DNA of 64,000 bases. Origin: Achromobacter pulmonis. Its GTDB lineage: Bacteria > Pseudomonadota > Gammaproteobacteria > Burkholderiales > Burkholderiaceae_B. Within the stretch, counting starts at the first letter, position 1; the number at the start of each line of letters is the position of its first letter. The position numbers and the translations under genes are program-made. Shown piece after piece: positions 27,452 to 36,566 of this stretch. Location of the stretch: positions 1,171,273 to 1,235,272 of the forward strand of contig NZ_POQS01000001.1 in NCBI RefSeq assembly GCF_002885955.2, written 5' to 3'. The notes below the pieces were generated by a model. It saw nothing but the letters and a program-made list of their open reading frames with translations, made no database searches and was not told the DNA's origin.

Positions 27452-28609
27452 TCACAGCGTTCTGACCGTCCAGGCGCCATCCTGCAGCGCCAGCTCGCGA
27501 TCGCAAACGAATTCGTCCTGATCCTGCTCGTGACCGGGCAATACCTGAACGACGATTTCCCCCGACCGGCGCAGGCGGCGCACCGCCTCGGTCAGGGCGG
27601 GGGCTTGCCCCCAGGGCGCGCGTACCGCACGCGCCCGTTCCGCCGGCGCCAAACCCGCCGCCAGCTTGCGTAAATCGAGGCTGAAGCCCGTGGCCGGACG
27701 CGCGCGGCCGAAGGCGCGGCTCACGTCGTCATAGCGGCCGCCGCTGACCAGCGCGTCGCGCCAGCCTTCGGCATAGAGCGCGAACTTCACGCCGGAATGG
27801 TAGCCATAGCCGCCCACGTCGGCCAGGTCGACGCCGAACGCGACGTCGGGCATGGCGTCCACCACGACCTGCAGCGCATCCAGCGCGGCGGCCACGCCGG
27901 GCAGCAAGGGCAGTTCGCGGCGGGCCTGCTTCAGCACTTCGGGGCCGCCATACAGATTGGGCAGCAGCTTCAGGGCCTGCAGCGTCTCGTGGCGCAGGCC
28001 CGGCGCGCGCGCCGACAGCTCGACCAGGCCGGGCACGTCTTTTTCGCGCATCAGCAGGATGACTTCCTGCGACAGCGCGGCCAGGGCCGGGTCCGATTCG
28101 AGGATGGCGCGCAGCACGCCGGGATGGCAGAGGTCCAGCCGGGGATTGCGCACGCCGGCGATCGCGACGGTTTCCAGCACCAGCTGGATGATTTCGAGGT
28201 CCGCCTCGAAACCGGCATGGCCGTAGATTTCGGCGCCGATCTGCAGCAGCTCGCGGCTGGCCAGCAGGTCGGCCGGACGGGCATGCAGCACGTTGCCGCA
28301 GTAGCACAGGCGGGTGACGCCGGCGCGGTTGAGCAAGTGCGCGTCGATGCGCGTGACCTGCGGGGTCATGTCGGCGCGCACGCCCAGCGTGCGGCCGGAC
28401 AGCTGATCGACCAGCTTGCAGGTGCGCAGGTCCAGATCGCTGCCGGTGCCCGACAGCAATGAATCGATGTATTCGACCAGGGGCGGCGCGACCAGCTCGA
28501 AACCGTACGTGCGGTACAGATCGAGAAGTTCGCGGCGCAGTTCCTCGATGCGCCGGGCCTCGGCCGGAAGGACATCGGCGAGGCTCTCGGGCAGCAGCCA
28601 GTTACCCAT
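27452..28609 (-). CDS. hisZ: ATP phosphoribosyltransferase regulatory subunit HisZ
   Basis: The 385-residue HisRS-like paralogue lacks aminoacylation activity and regulates the short-form HisG, the first enzyme of histidine synthesis. It starts [20 protein letters not shown] and shows class II synthetase features ([13 protein letters not shown], a GGRYDDV near 290) without a complete catalytic set. The mRNA leader of this gene holds a terminator-like hairpin, and upstream of that a group II intron, so expression may depend on splicing or read-through from hflC. A hairpin (CCTCCCG/CGGGAGG) follows the stop before purA. Confidence 0.95.
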   Translation of the reverse strand: MGNWLLPESLADVLPAEARRIEELRRELLDLYRTYGFELVAPPLVEYIDSLLSGTGSDLDLRTCKLVDQLSGRTLGVRADMTPQVTRIDAHLLNRAGVTRLCYCGNVLHARPADLLASRELLQIGAEIYGHAGFEADLEIIQLVLETVAIAGVRNPRLDLCHPGVLRAILESDPALAALSQEVILLMREKDVPGLVELSARAPGLRHETLQALKLLPNLYGGPEVLKQARRELPLLPGVAAALDALQVVVDAMPDVAFGVDLADVGGYGYHSGVKFALYAEGWRDALVSGGRYDDVSRAFGRARPATGFSLDLRKLAAGLAPAERARAVRAPWGQAPALTEAVRRLRRSGEIVVQVLPGHEQDQDEFVCDRELALQDGAWTVRTL

Positions 28610-28651
28610 GAATGTTTACCTGAATAACGCCAAGTGATGCGTGGGCGTCGC

Positions 28652-28694
28652 CCAAACGAAAAGCGGCTGAGGGGCGTAAGCCCGCTCAGCCGCT
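28652..28694 (-). terminator. Terminator-like hairpin in the hisZ leader
   Basis: On the minus strand AGCGGCTGAG pairs with CTCAGCCGCT around an inner GGGC/GCCC stem and a TTAC loop, followed by TTTCGTTT. It is 17 nt downstream of the intron's 3' end and 42 nt upstream of the hisZ ATG, with no room for a complete promoter between it and hisZ. It could be an attenuator, or the end of a short RNA. Confidence 0.75.
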
Positions 28695-28750
28695 GCGGAA
28701 TGTTTTCTAGGTCGGGTAGGGACAGGCCATTGCTGGCCCATCCCCCCCTA

Positions 28751-28785
28751 AGAACCGTGCGTGCTAGTTTCCCAGCACACGGCTC
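28751..28785 (-). ncRNA. Group II intron domain V
   Basis: The 34-35 nt catalytic hairpin starts GAGCCGTGTGCTGG, has a GAAA tetraloop and closes with CTAGCACGCACGGTTCT. The AGC/GUU catalytic-triad region and the two-nucleotide bulge are in place. This is the most conserved part of group II ribozymes. Confidence 0.93.
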
Positions 28786-28847
28786 AAGCGCAACGCGCGA
28801 CCCTTTAGCTTACAGGTAAGTATAACCCGTTTGCTCGTTTGGATCAT

Positions 28848-30551
28848 CTAAGCCCGTTTCCGGACCGGCTTCACAACAGATAGCCCAAGCGTGTGAACTC
28901 GGGTGTGACATACGGGATGTAACAGAACACGGTTGGACAGGGCATCCGACCCGCCATGCACCTTGTACACCAGGTGATGATCGTGCCACCCTGTTTCCAT
29001 GTCCATCGGGCATCCGCACAAAGCGCAGCGTCCTTGCTGATCCACCCAAAGCGTCGCCCACTGCTTGCGGTACGCCATGTTTTGCAACAAGCGTTCCGAT
29101 TGCAGGGCCTCACCATAGGCTTCCCAACTTGGATCAAAGGGGTTGTACGCCCCTTTGATTTTCTTATGCCGCACGATTGCCGTATCAACCAGCCGATACA
29201 GCATGCGCATCTGCCTTTGACCATCCTTGCCTACTGCGGGTGCTGCGAACATCCCCCTCCGATCTCCTACTGTTCGCCAATACTGCTTGAGCGACCAAAA
29301 AGTGGTCTTCTTGGGATGCCGCCGCTTTGCCCAACGCACTAGCCGCCAACGAATCAGCACGTCTAGTTTGTTGAACGTCGCCTTCGACACAACGGGGCTG
29401 TGATACTGCGACCAGCCCCGCAATACTGGATTAAGCAACGCGATCAGATCGACCTGTCTAGCCGACAAGTTTTCTCCGATGATTTCCCTGACCTTGCCAT
29501 AGAACGCCTTGACGTTCTTCTGACTCGGCTTGATGAGCAACTTTCCAGAGTACTTCCTGAAATTCCACCCGAGGAAATCAAAACCTTCATCGATGTGGAT
29601 GATGCGCGTCTTTTCCGTGGACAGTTGCAATCCTCGAACCGCAAGAAAGCGTTCTATCCAAGGCCTGACTTCAGTATCCAGCACGTCTTTCGATGCACCG
29701 GTAACAATGAAGTCATCCGCGTATCGGACCGCATGGACTTTCAACCGTTTGGCCTTAGTCCAACCCAGCTTCGTACCCAGGTACTCTGCCAAGTCCGTTT
29801 CCAGCTTATTGAGCGTCACATTCGCCAAGGTAGGGGAAATAATCCCTCCCTGTGGCGTACCAGCAGTAGTAGGCTGCAACTGGCCTTTGTGAATCACGCC
29901 GGCCTTCAACCACTTGCGCAACACTCGCCGGTCCATAGGGACGTTGGCGAGCAGCCACTCATGGTTGATCCAGTCGAAACAACCCTTGATATCCGCTTCC
30001 AGTATCCATTGGGCCGAAGCCCTGCCGGACAATGTGACGAATATCTGAGCCATCGCATCGGCCGTCGAACGTCCTTTTCTGAACCCATACGAGTTCGGAT
30101 CGCTCGTCGATTCCGATACCGGTTCCAGTGCCAGCAGATACAAAGCCTGCATGGCGCGGTCCCGCATGGTAGGAATGCCCAGAGGGCGCTCCTTGCCATT
30201 GGATTTGGGGATATAGACCCTCCGTAAAGGCAGAGGCCGATATCCCGGTTGCCGCAACCTTCCGATTGCCTCCCACTTGCTCTCGGGCGAGTCCCACAGC
30301 ACACGGTCGACACCTGCCGTCCGTTTGCCTTGGTTCTCTGTCACTCGCCTGACCGCCGATGCTTTGGCGGAAAACGAGCGGACCAGCGATCTTTGCAGGG
30401 CTTTCACCCTACGCCAATCGCCCGCCTGCGTAGCCTTCGCTATACGTATCTGCATAGCCCTCACATTCCGCACGACTCGCCGCCAGTCTATGGTCGGCCA
30501 GCTATCCGGGACGCGCGAGGACGCAGAACTGGGATTAACAGTTTCTTCCAT
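28848..30551 (-). CDS. ltrA: Group II intron reverse transcriptase/maturase with HNH endonuclease
   Basis: The 567-residue intron-encoded protein has reverse transcriptase motifs from RT0 to RT7, including RPLGIPTMRDRAMQ, GFRKGRSTADAM, AGTPQGGIISPTLAN and the catalytic box YADD. The maturase (X) domain follows (LLNPVLRGWSQYH). The C-terminal HNH endonuclease domain is CALCGCPMD, then WHDHHLVYKVHGGSD and HPVCHTRVH, with paired cysteines and histidines for metal binding. All domains appear complete and uninterrupted, so the intron could splice and retrohome. The ORF lies in domain IV. The family is full-length group II RT with En domain. Confidence 0.96.
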   Translation of the reverse strand: MEETVNPSSASSRVPDSWPTIDWRRVVRNVRAMQIRIAKATQAGDWRRVKALQRSLVRSFSAKASAVRRVTENQGKRTAGVDRVLWDSPESKWEAIGRLRQPGYRPLPLRRVYIPKSNGKERPLGIPTMRDRAMQALYLLALEPVSESTSDPNSYGFRKGRSTADAMAQIFVTLSGRASAQWILEADIKGCFDWINHEWLLANVPMDRRVLRKWLKAGVIHKGQLQPTTAGTPQGGIISPTLANVTLNKLETDLAEYLGTKLGWTKAKRLKVHAVRYADDFIVTGASKDVLDTEVRPWIERFLAVRGLQLSTEKTRIIHIDEGFDFLGWNFRKYSGKLLIKPSQKNVKAFYGKVREIIGENLSARQVDLIALLNPVLRGWSQYHSPVVSKATFNKLDVLIRWRLVRWAKRRHPKKTTFWSLKQYWRTVGDRRGMFAAPAVGKDGQRQMRMLYRLVDTAIVRHKKIKGAYNPFDPSWEAYGEALQSERLLQNMAYRKQWATLWVDQQGRCALCGCPMDMETGWHDHHLVYKVHGGSDALSNRVLLHPVCHTRVHTLGLSVVKPVRKRA

Positions 30552-31560
30552 GCTGAACCTCGGGGTAGTAAGACCCTAAGAGGACGCACGGCTCCCCGAA
30601 GGGATGGTGAGTCCCTTCGGGCCTGTAGAAAAACACGAGACATGAAAAACCATGGCTCGCTACCTGGACTGATACAGCCGTCAGCGACGGTTGCACCACG
30701 TGGAAGTCTGCTGCCTTTCGGCCGGGGCAAAGTTCGAACCCCTATCCCGCCCATTACAGGCGGGCCTTCGCTTTCTCCACGATCCTCTACCCCCTCCGCC
30801 AACAGATTGCCTTGCGGCTTTCCTGCCTTCGTCGCCTGAGCGATTGGGGCGGCGAGTGGGGTTTACCACGTTCCCTCGATTACCGGCGCAACCCAATACC
30901 AGCGTTGCGCCTGCCCGTTTAGGACCCATCTCTCCCCCGGTAGCTTTGGATGACGACGTGACCGCACGTAAGACGCGGCCAACCAGCTACGATGCCTTTT
31001 GGCTACGGCCCAAAAGCAGCTTTGGCCGTTCAATAATCACGGGGGTTCAGACGATGGTTCACATTACGTTGCCCATGCGGGACTAGCCTAGCCTCTCATC
31101 CGCCCTGGCTGCTGGCAGAATCCATCCCCAGCCTCACGGCAGTGGATACTGTTGGAATACACAGGAGTACATTGTCGAGTGGGCTTCAGACAGGGCCGTT
31201 ACCGATCCTGCCCGCCACTGTAGGCTACCGTCAGTCGTATGACGGGTCACAGCGACACCACGAAAGTGCGTGTGACAAGGCAATCGAGAGCATTTCGCTC
31301 GTTGTGATGAGAAAACTCCATAGTGAAAAGCATGGGAAACCGAGGTTTCCGTGTATCTTTCACCCAGGGCCGATACTACTTTGGAGCCGAGCCCTGTTTC
31401 TTTACTACTCCGCAGCTTACGCTGCGTCTCTCTAGGGCAGCCACAAGGGCTGCAAAAGGTGCCGATTTATTTAAAGAGGCCCGACGACCTCCAAGGGCGA
31501 TGCTGATTTACCAGGGCATCAACCTGGGACACGAGCGATTCGTGTCGCACCTTACGCGGT

Positions 31561-31589
31561 ATTGTACATGGTTCGGCGGCCAGCGCCAG
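31561..31589 (-). promoter_or_regulatory. Candidate -10 (TACAAT) just upstream of the intron
   Basis: TACAAT is at 31566-31561 on the minus strand, only 10 nt before the intron; a weak CTGGCG lies 17 bp upstream of it. If used, the transcript would begin about 4 nt before the intron and would lack IBS2. A second candidate, CATAAT at about 31640-31635, would leave a longer first exon. Both are weak guesses. Confidence 0.3.
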
Positions 31590-31651
31590 CCGGAACTTCC
31601 CGGGCGCGGATCGGCCGCGCAAAGCCGTCCCCATTATGCTGGCAGGCCCGC

Positions 31652-31685
31652 AAACAAAAAGCCCCTTGGGAATCCAAGGGGCTTT
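31652..31685 (-). terminator. Intrinsic terminator after hflC
   Basis: AAAGCCCCTTGG and CCAAGGGGCTTT form a 12-bp stem around a 4-nt loop, followed by TTGTTT on the minus strand. It ends the hfq-hflXKC transcription unit about 100 nt before the intron. Confidence 0.88.
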
Positions 31686-31709
31686 AGCGATGGCGCTAGC
31701 GGTATCGCA

Positions 31710-32612
31710 TCACTTGGCCGGCACGGTGACCGGAGCCAGGGCGGCGCCCGACGGGTCCTTCATGAACTGGAAGAAGCTGGAGCTGGGGTCGACCACCAGC
31801 ACGTCGCCCGGCTTCGAGAACGAAGCGCGGTAGGCTTCCAGGCTCTTGTAGTACGTGTAGAACTGCGGGTTCTTGCCGTAGGCCTGCGCGTAGATCGACG
31901 CCGCGGCGGCATCGCCCTCGCCCATGATGCCCTGGGCCTTGGCGTAGGCCTGGGCCACGATCACTTCGCGCTGGCGGTCGGCTTCGGCGCGGATCTTCTC
32001 GCCTTCGGCGGCGCCGATGGAGCGCAGCTCGTTGGCCACGCGGGTACGCTCGGCCTCCATGCGGCGATACACCGATTCCGAGATCTCGGGCGCGAACTCG
32101 ATGCGGCGCAGGCGCACGTCGACGATCTGCACGCCCAGCGGTTCGGCGCGCTTCGCCACGTTGGTCAGGATCTCGGCCATGATCTTGTCGCGTTCGGTCG
32201 AGACCACGTCGCGCACCGTGCGCACGTTGACCGAGGCGTTGAGCGCGTCGCGGATCAGCGCCTGCAGGCGCTCCTGGGCCACGCGTTCGTTGCCGCCCGT
32301 CGAGACGTAGTACTGGCGCGGATCGAGGATGCGCCACTTGACGTAGGAATCGATCAGCAGGTTCTTCTTTTCGGAAGTCTGGATGCGTTCGGCTTCGTTG
32401 GTTTCGATGGTCAGAATGCGCTTGTCGAGGGTCACGACATTCTGGAACGGCGGCGGGGCCTTGAAGTACAGGCCGGGTTCGTTGATGGTCTTGCGCACTT
32501 CACCCAGCGAGAACACCAGGGCGTAGTCGCGCTCGCGCACGACGAAGACGCAGGAAGAAAGGGCGGCCAGCACGATGAGCAGGCCGACCAGGACAGGCAT
32601 GAGACGTTGCAT
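31710..32612 (-). CDS. hflC: HflC, SPFH-domain FtsH regulator
   Basis: The 300-residue protein forms the HflKC ring around the membrane protease FtsH and restrains its activity. An N-terminal signal anchor (VLVGLLIVLAALSSCVFVV) is followed by the SPFH/band 7 domain (ERDYALVFSLGEVRKTINEP) and a helical region ending with a hydrophobic FFQF segment. The chain faces the periplasm. It follows hflK by 18 bp in the conserved order hfq-hflX-hflK-hflC. Confidence 0.97.
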   Translation of the reverse strand: MQRLMPVLVGLLIVLAALSSCVFVVRERDYALVFSLGEVRKTINEPGLYFKAPPPFQNVVTLDKRILTIETNEAERIQTSEKKNLLIDSYVKWRILDPRQYYVSTGGNERVAQERLQALIRDALNASVNVRTVRDVVSTERDKIMAEILTNVAKRAEPLGVQIVDVRLRRIEFAPEISESVYRRMEAERTRVANELRSIGAAEGEKIRAEADRQREVIVAQAYAKAQGIMGEGDAAAASIYAQAYGKNPQFYTYYKSLEAYRASFSKPGDVLVVDPSSSFFQFMKDPSGAALAPVTVPAK

Positions 32613-32630
32613 GATCAGGACTCCTCCGGG

Positions 32631-33932
32631 TTAGCGCGACGTACGGTCGCGGGGCAGCGCGTTGCTGGTGCTGCTGCCGGAAGACGGGGCCTGCGGCACG
32701 GCGCTGCCGCGCAGCGGCGGCTGGGCCGGCTGGCTGGACAAGCCCGACGAACCGGCGCTGCCGGCGGCGGACTCGCTGGCGTCCTGGGCCGCCAGATGCA
32801 TGATCTTGTCCAAGGGCAGGTACAGCATGTTGTTGTTGCTCTTGGTGTCGACCATGACCTTGCTGGCGCGGGTGAAGATCTCCTGCATGCTGTCGAGGTA
32901 CATGCGCTGGCGCATGACCGCCGGGGCCTTTTCGTATTCGCCGAGGATGCTGGTGAAGCGCGAGGTATTACCCTGGGCGTCGCCGACGACCTTGGCCTTG
33001 TAGCCCTCGGCCTGCTCCAGCATGCGCGAGGCCTGGCCGCTGGCCAGCGGCACGACCTGGTTGGCGTAGGCCTGGCCTTCGTTGATCTGGCGCTCGCGGT
33101 CCTGGCCCGCCTTGACGGCGTCGTCGAACGCGGCCTGCACCTGCTCGGGCGGCTGCACGTTCTGGATGGCGACGGTGCTGACCTGCACGCCGGTCTGGTA
33201 GCGGTCGAGGATCTGCTGCATCAGCGCCTGCACCTGCGAAGCGACCGTGGTGCGGCCTTCGTACAGCACGAAGTCCATGGTCTGCTTGCCCACGACTTCG
33301 CGCATGGCCGTTTCCGAGGCCTGGCGCACCGATTCGTCGGGGTCGCGGGTCATGAAGAGGTAGTCGGGCGCGCCGTCGGCGCGCAGGCGGTACTGGACGA
33401 CGAACTGCATGTCGACGATGTTCTCGTCCGTCGTGAGCATCAGCGCTTCGGGCAGGACCTTGTTGCGCGCGCCGCCGCGGAAACCGACTTCGAAGGTGCG
33501 CAGCTGCGAGACGTTGACCATCTCGTGGCTCTGGATGGGATACGGCAGGCGCCACTGGAAGCCGGCTTGCGACGTGCTCTTGTATTTGCCGAACTGGGTC
33601 ACGACCGCGACCTGGCCTTCCTGCACGATGTAGAAGCCGCTGGCCAGCCAGATGCCGGCCGCCACCAGGGCGACCACGCCCAGGCCGATGCGCGCGCCGC
33701 GAGGCGAAGGCGGCGTCATGCCGCCCCGGTTGCCCGGACGGTTGTTGCCGCCGCCGCCCTTGCGCCCGAACAGCGATCCGATGCGATTATTGAAATCGCG
33801 CCAGACCTCGTCGAGATCGGGAGGGCCGTCTCCATTGCCTTGCGGCCGCTTGGGCGGCGGCTCGGAGCCGTTGTTGTTCCCACGACCCCAGCCGGGGTCA
33901 TTCAGATTGAAGAGTTTGATAATTCGCGGCAT
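32631..33932 (-). CDS. hflK: HflK, SPFH-domain FtsH regulator
   Basis: The 433-residue partner of HflC has a cytoplasmic Gly/Asn/Pro-rich N-terminus (about 70 residues), a single membrane anchor near 78-98 (GVVALVAAGIWLASGFYIV), an SPFH domain and a long helical part. The C-terminal about 40 residues are Ser/Pro-rich and of low complexity. The start ATG at 33932 (MPRIIKLFNL) lies inside the end of hflX: the genes overlap by 35 nt in different frames, so translation is coupled. A longer in-frame start exists but is less likely. Confidence 0.96.
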   Translation of the reverse strand: MPRIIKLFNLNDPGWGRGNNNGSEPPPKRPQGNGDGPPDLDEVWRDFNNRIGSLFGRKGGGGNNRPGNRGGMTPPSPRGARIGLGVVALVAAGIWLASGFYIVQEGQVAVVTQFGKYKSTSQAGFQWRLPYPIQSHEMVNVSQLRTFEVGFRGGARNKVLPEALMLTTDENIVDMQFVVQYRLRADGAPDYLFMTRDPDESVRQASETAMREVVGKQTMDFVLYEGRTTVASQVQALMQQILDRYQTGVQVSTVAIQNVQPPEQVQAAFDDAVKAGQDRERQINEGQAYANQVVPLASGQASRMLEQAEGYKAKVVGDAQGNTSRFTSILGEYEKAPAVMRQRMYLDSMQEIFTRASKVMVDTKSNNNMLYLPLDKIMHLAAQDASESAAGSAGSSGLSSQPAQPPLRGSAVPQAPSSGSSTSNALPRDRTSR

Positions 33933-35004
33933 TGTTTCCCACAATCTGTCCGATCTCCGCAATTGCCCCGCGCAACGCGTCCAGACCGGCGCGCTCGGTG
34001 GCGCTTACAAATACTCGCGCAATCGTACCATGTGCATCGCGCTCCACCCTGGGTTCCAGTCCTGCCCGGTCGATCTTGTTGTATACGAGAATGGTGGGAA
34101 TGGCCGCGGCGCCGATTTCCGCCAGGACCTTGTTGACCTCGAAGATCTGCTCGTCGCGCTGCGGACTGGCGGCGTCGACCACGTGCAGCAGCAGGTCGGC
34201 ATGCACGGTTTCCTCCAGGGTGGCGCGGAAGGCCGCGATCAGGCCGTGCGGCAGGTCACGGATGAAGCCGACCGTGTCCGACACCACGACCGAGCCCGCC
34301 CCTTCTATCCAGATCCGGCGCGTGGTGGTGTCCAGCGTGGCGAAGAGCTGGTCGGCCGCGTAGCTGTCGGCGCGGGTCAGCGCATTGAAGAGCGTGGACT
34401 TGCCGGCGTTGGTATAGCCGACCAGCGACACCGACAGCGCGCCGCCGCGGGCGCGCGCGCGGCGCTGGGTCACGCGCTGGCGCTCGACCTTGTCCAGCCG
34501 CTCGCGCAGCACCTTGACCTTGGCGCCGATCATGCGCCGGTCCATTTCGAGCTGCGATTCGCCCGGTCCGCGCATGCCGATGCCGCCGCGCTGGCGCTCC
34601 AGGTGGGACCACATGCGGGTCAGGCGCGTGGCCAGATGCTGGAGCTGGGCCAGTTCGACCTGCAGCTTGCCTTCGTGGCTCTTGGCGCGCAGCGCGAAGA
34701 TGTCCAGGATCAGCGCGACGCGGTCCACCACCCGCAGGTTGAAGGCGCGCTCCAGGTTGCGCTGCTGGGCCGGCGACAGGGGCTGGTCGAACAGGACGAT
34801 ATCGGCCAGCAGCGCCTTGGCCATGGCGACGCCCTCATCGGCCTTGCCCGAGCCGATGAAGTACTTGGCGTCGGGCCGGTCGCGACGCGCGGTCAGGGTG
34901 CCGACGATTTCCGCGCCGGCGCCCTTGGCCAGCATGGCGAATTCCTCGGCATGGGCGGTGAAGTCCGGATCTCCCAGATCCACGCTGATGATCAAAGCGC
35001 GCAT
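33898..35004 (-). CDS. hflX: GTPase HflX
   Basis: The 368-residue ribosome-associated GTPase splits stalled 70S ribosomes under stress. The N-terminal HflX domain includes DRVALILDIFALRAKSHEGK and the Gly-rich GGIGMRGPGESQLEMDRR. The G domain shows GYTNAGKST (G1), DTVGFIRDLP (G3) and YNKID (G4). The length is slightly short of E. coli HflX (426), with a trimmed C-terminus, as in related bacteria. It lies 84 bp after hfq across a weak terminator and overlaps hflK by 35 nt. Confidence 0.97.
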   Translation of the reverse strand: MRALIISVDLGDPDFTAHAEEFAMLAKGAGAEIVGTLTARRDRPDAKYFIGSGKADEGVAMAKALLADIVLFDQPLSPAQQRNLERAFNLRVVDRVALILDIFALRAKSHEGKLQVELAQLQHLATRLTRMWSHLERQRGGIGMRGPGESQLEMDRRMIGAKVKVLRERLDKVERQRVTQRRARARGGALSVSLVGYTNAGKSTLFNALTRADSYAADQLFATLDTTTRRIWIEGAGSVVVSDTVGFIRDLPHGLIAAFRATLEETVHADLLLHVVDAASPQRDEQIFEVNKVLAEIGAAAIPTILVYNKIDRAGLEPRVERDAHGTIARVFVSATERAGLDALRGAIAEIGQIVGNNAANYQTLQSE

Positions 35005-35031
35005 ACATGCAACCTATTGGAGCCAAAGCGA

Positions 35032-35063
35032 AAATGCCCGCCGACGTCGACCGTCCGGCGGGC
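35032..35063 (-). terminator. Attenuating hairpin between hfq and hflX
   Basis: On the minus strand GCCCGCCGGA pairs imperfectly with TCGGCGGGC and is followed by ATTTTCG. The short T run suggests partial termination, which would let hfq exceed hflXKC in expression. Confidence 0.6.
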
Positions 35064-35088
35064 AAAAAAAGGTACAGCTGGAGCGAGA

Positions 35089-35325
35089 TTACTCAGCAGG
35101 GACTTCCACCTGAAAGTTGACGGCGCGCGCGGGGACGACCGTGGAGATGGCGTGCTTGTAGACCATTTGCGTGACCGTATTGCGCAGCAGCACAACGTAC
35201 TGGTCGAAGGATTCGATTTGCCCTTGAAGCTTGATGCCGTTCACCAGGTAGATCGACACGGGCACATGGTCCTTGCGCAGCGTGTTCAGGAACGGATCTT
35301 GCAGAGTTTGCCCTTTATTGCTCAT
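35089..35325 (-). CDS. hfq: RNA chaperone Hfq
   Basis: The 78-residue Sm-like protein forms hexamers and helps small RNAs pair with mRNAs. Sm1 ([20 protein letters not shown]) and Sm2 ([10 protein letters not shown]) are intact, with the proximal-site residues Q8, F42 and the YKH motif. The C-terminal tail is very short, as in other betaproteobacteria. The start follows GGAGCCTGGCC. It is the first gene of hfq-hflXKC; the 164 bp upstream to hisC should contain its promoter. Confidence 0.98.
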   Translation of the reverse strand: MSNKGQTLQDPFLNTLRKDHVPVSIYLVNGIKLQGQIESFDQYVVLLRNTVTQMVYKHAISTVVPARAVNFQVEVPAE

Positions 35326-35489
35326 TGGCCAGGCTCCATTTGTTTGTTATTGAATGATGGCGTACTTCTGTACTGGTGGGGTACGCCGAAACGCATACTC
35401 TACAGGGTTTTCCCGGCCCGTGCTACTTGGCCGGCATGCAAAAAGTGACACCAGAGTTTTCCGGCTGGAAGGCCCTGGGCGCCGCCTCT

Positions 35490-36563
35490 TCAACCCCGCA
35501 GAATCTCGGCCAACGCGCCCAGCAGCAGCCCGCATTCGGCCTCGGTGCCCACGCTGATGCGCAGGAACTGGTCGATGCGCGGCTGGCGGAAATGGCGCAC
35601 GATGATGCTGCGTTCGCGCAGCGCGGCGGCCAGGCCGGCGGCGTCCTGCGACGGGTGCCGGGCGAACACGAAATTCGCCGACGACGGCAGCACCTCGAAG
35701 CCCAGCGCCTGCAGGCCGGCGGTCATGCGCGACCGCGATTCGATCACGGCCTGCCGGGTGCGTTCAAAGTACTCCGTATCCTCCAGCGCCGCCACCGCGC
35801 CGGCCGAGGCCAGGCGGTCGATCGGATAGGAGTTGAAACTGTTTTTTACCCGCTCCAACCCTTCGATGAGCGCGGCGCCGCCCACCGCAAAGCCGACCCG
35901 CAGGCCGGCCAGCGAACGCGACTTGGACAGGGTCTGCACGACCAGCAGGTTGTCGTAGCGCGAGGTCAGCGCAATGACGGATTCGCCGCCGAAATCCACA
36001 TAGGCCTCGTCCACCACCACCACGGCGTCGGGATTGCCGGCCACGATGCGCTCGACCTCGGCGGCCGTCAGCGCGCGGCCGGTGGGCGCGTTGGGGTTGG
36101 GGAAGATGATGGCGCCCGCCGGGCCGCTGCGCGCCGGCAGGTAGTCCTCGACGTCGATGCGGAAGTCGGCGGTCAGCGGCACCGTTTCGTACTGGATGCC
36201 ATACAGGCCGCAGTAGACCGGATAGAAGCTGTAGGTGATGTCGGGAAAGCGCAGCGGACGGTCATGCTTGAGCAGCGCCAGGAAAACGTGCGCCAGCACT
36301 TCGTCGGAACCGTTGCCCACGAACACCTGGCCGGGCTGCACGCCGACGGTCGCGGCGATGGCCTGGCGCAGCCGGTCCGACGAGGGGTCCGGATACAGCT
36401 TGAGCGCATCGTCGCAGGCCGCGCGGATCGCATCGAGCACCTTGGGCGACGGGCCGTAGGGGTGCTCGTTGGTATTGAGCTTGACCAGGTTCTGAAGCTT
36501 GGGCTGCTCGCCCGGGACATACGGACTGAGCGTCCCGACCACGGGACTCCAGAAACGGCTCAT
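35490..36563 (-). CDS. hisC: Histidinol-phosphate aminotransferase HisC
   Basis: The 357-residue fold-type I PLP enzyme converts imidazole acetol phosphate to histidinol phosphate. The PLP lysine is in [40 protein letters not shown] and [12 protein letters not shown] at the start are HisC marks. It begins 3 bp after the der stop, so it is translated as part of that operon. This is not the main his operon, so it may be an additional HisC paralogue or an aromatic aminotransferase of the same family. A second copy elsewhere is likely but cannot be seen. Confidence 0.93.
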   Translation of the reverse strand: MSRFWSPVVGTLSPYVPGEQPKLQNLVKLNTNEHPYGPSPKVLDAIRAACDDALKLYPDPSSDRLRQAIAATVGVQPGQVFVGNGSDEVLAHVFLALLKHDRPLRFPDITYSFYPVYCGLYGIQYETVPLTADFRIDVEDYLPARSGPAGAIIFPNPNAPTGRALTAAEVERIVAGNPDAVVVVDEAYVDFGGESVIALTSRYDNLLVVQTLSKSRSLAGLRVGFAVGGAALIEGLERVKNSFNSYPIDRLASAGAVAALEDTEYFERTRQAVIESRSRMTAGLQALGFEVLPSSANFVFARHPSQDAAGLAAALRERSIIVRHFRQPRIDQFLRISVGTEAECGLLLGALAEILRG

Positions 36564-36566
36564 GGA

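Larger units (their letters stand above)
28711..31550 (-). mobile_element. Group II intron with full ribozyme ends, 2840 nt
   Basis: The 5' end on the minus strand is GTGCGACACGAATCG (from 31550), matching the GUGYG consensus. Domain V is at 28751-28785. Domain VI follows, with a bulged A seven bases from the 3' end (28717) in CTACCCGAC. The exon upstream ends CAATACCGCGTAAG. CTTACG in a hairpin loop (30967-30972) complements the last six exon bases (IBS1), and GGTATTG (30894-30900) in the loop of an 8-bp GGCGCAAC/GTTGCGCC stem complements CAATACC (IBS2). These matches fix the 5' boundary. The reverse transcriptase gene is inside. About 1 kb precedes that gene, longer than the usual 500-600 nt of domains I-III. 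Confidence 0.92.

Noticed and set aside
28662-28694. Group IIC-type insertion after a terminator hairpin
   Set aside because: In group IIC introns the terminator is in the 5' exon; here the hairpin is in the 3' exon and the protein carries an HNH domain, so class IIC is unlikely.
31323-34136. 937-residue plus-strand frame over hflC and hflK
   Set aside because: Antisense shadow; the minus-strand proteins are clear HflC and HflK.
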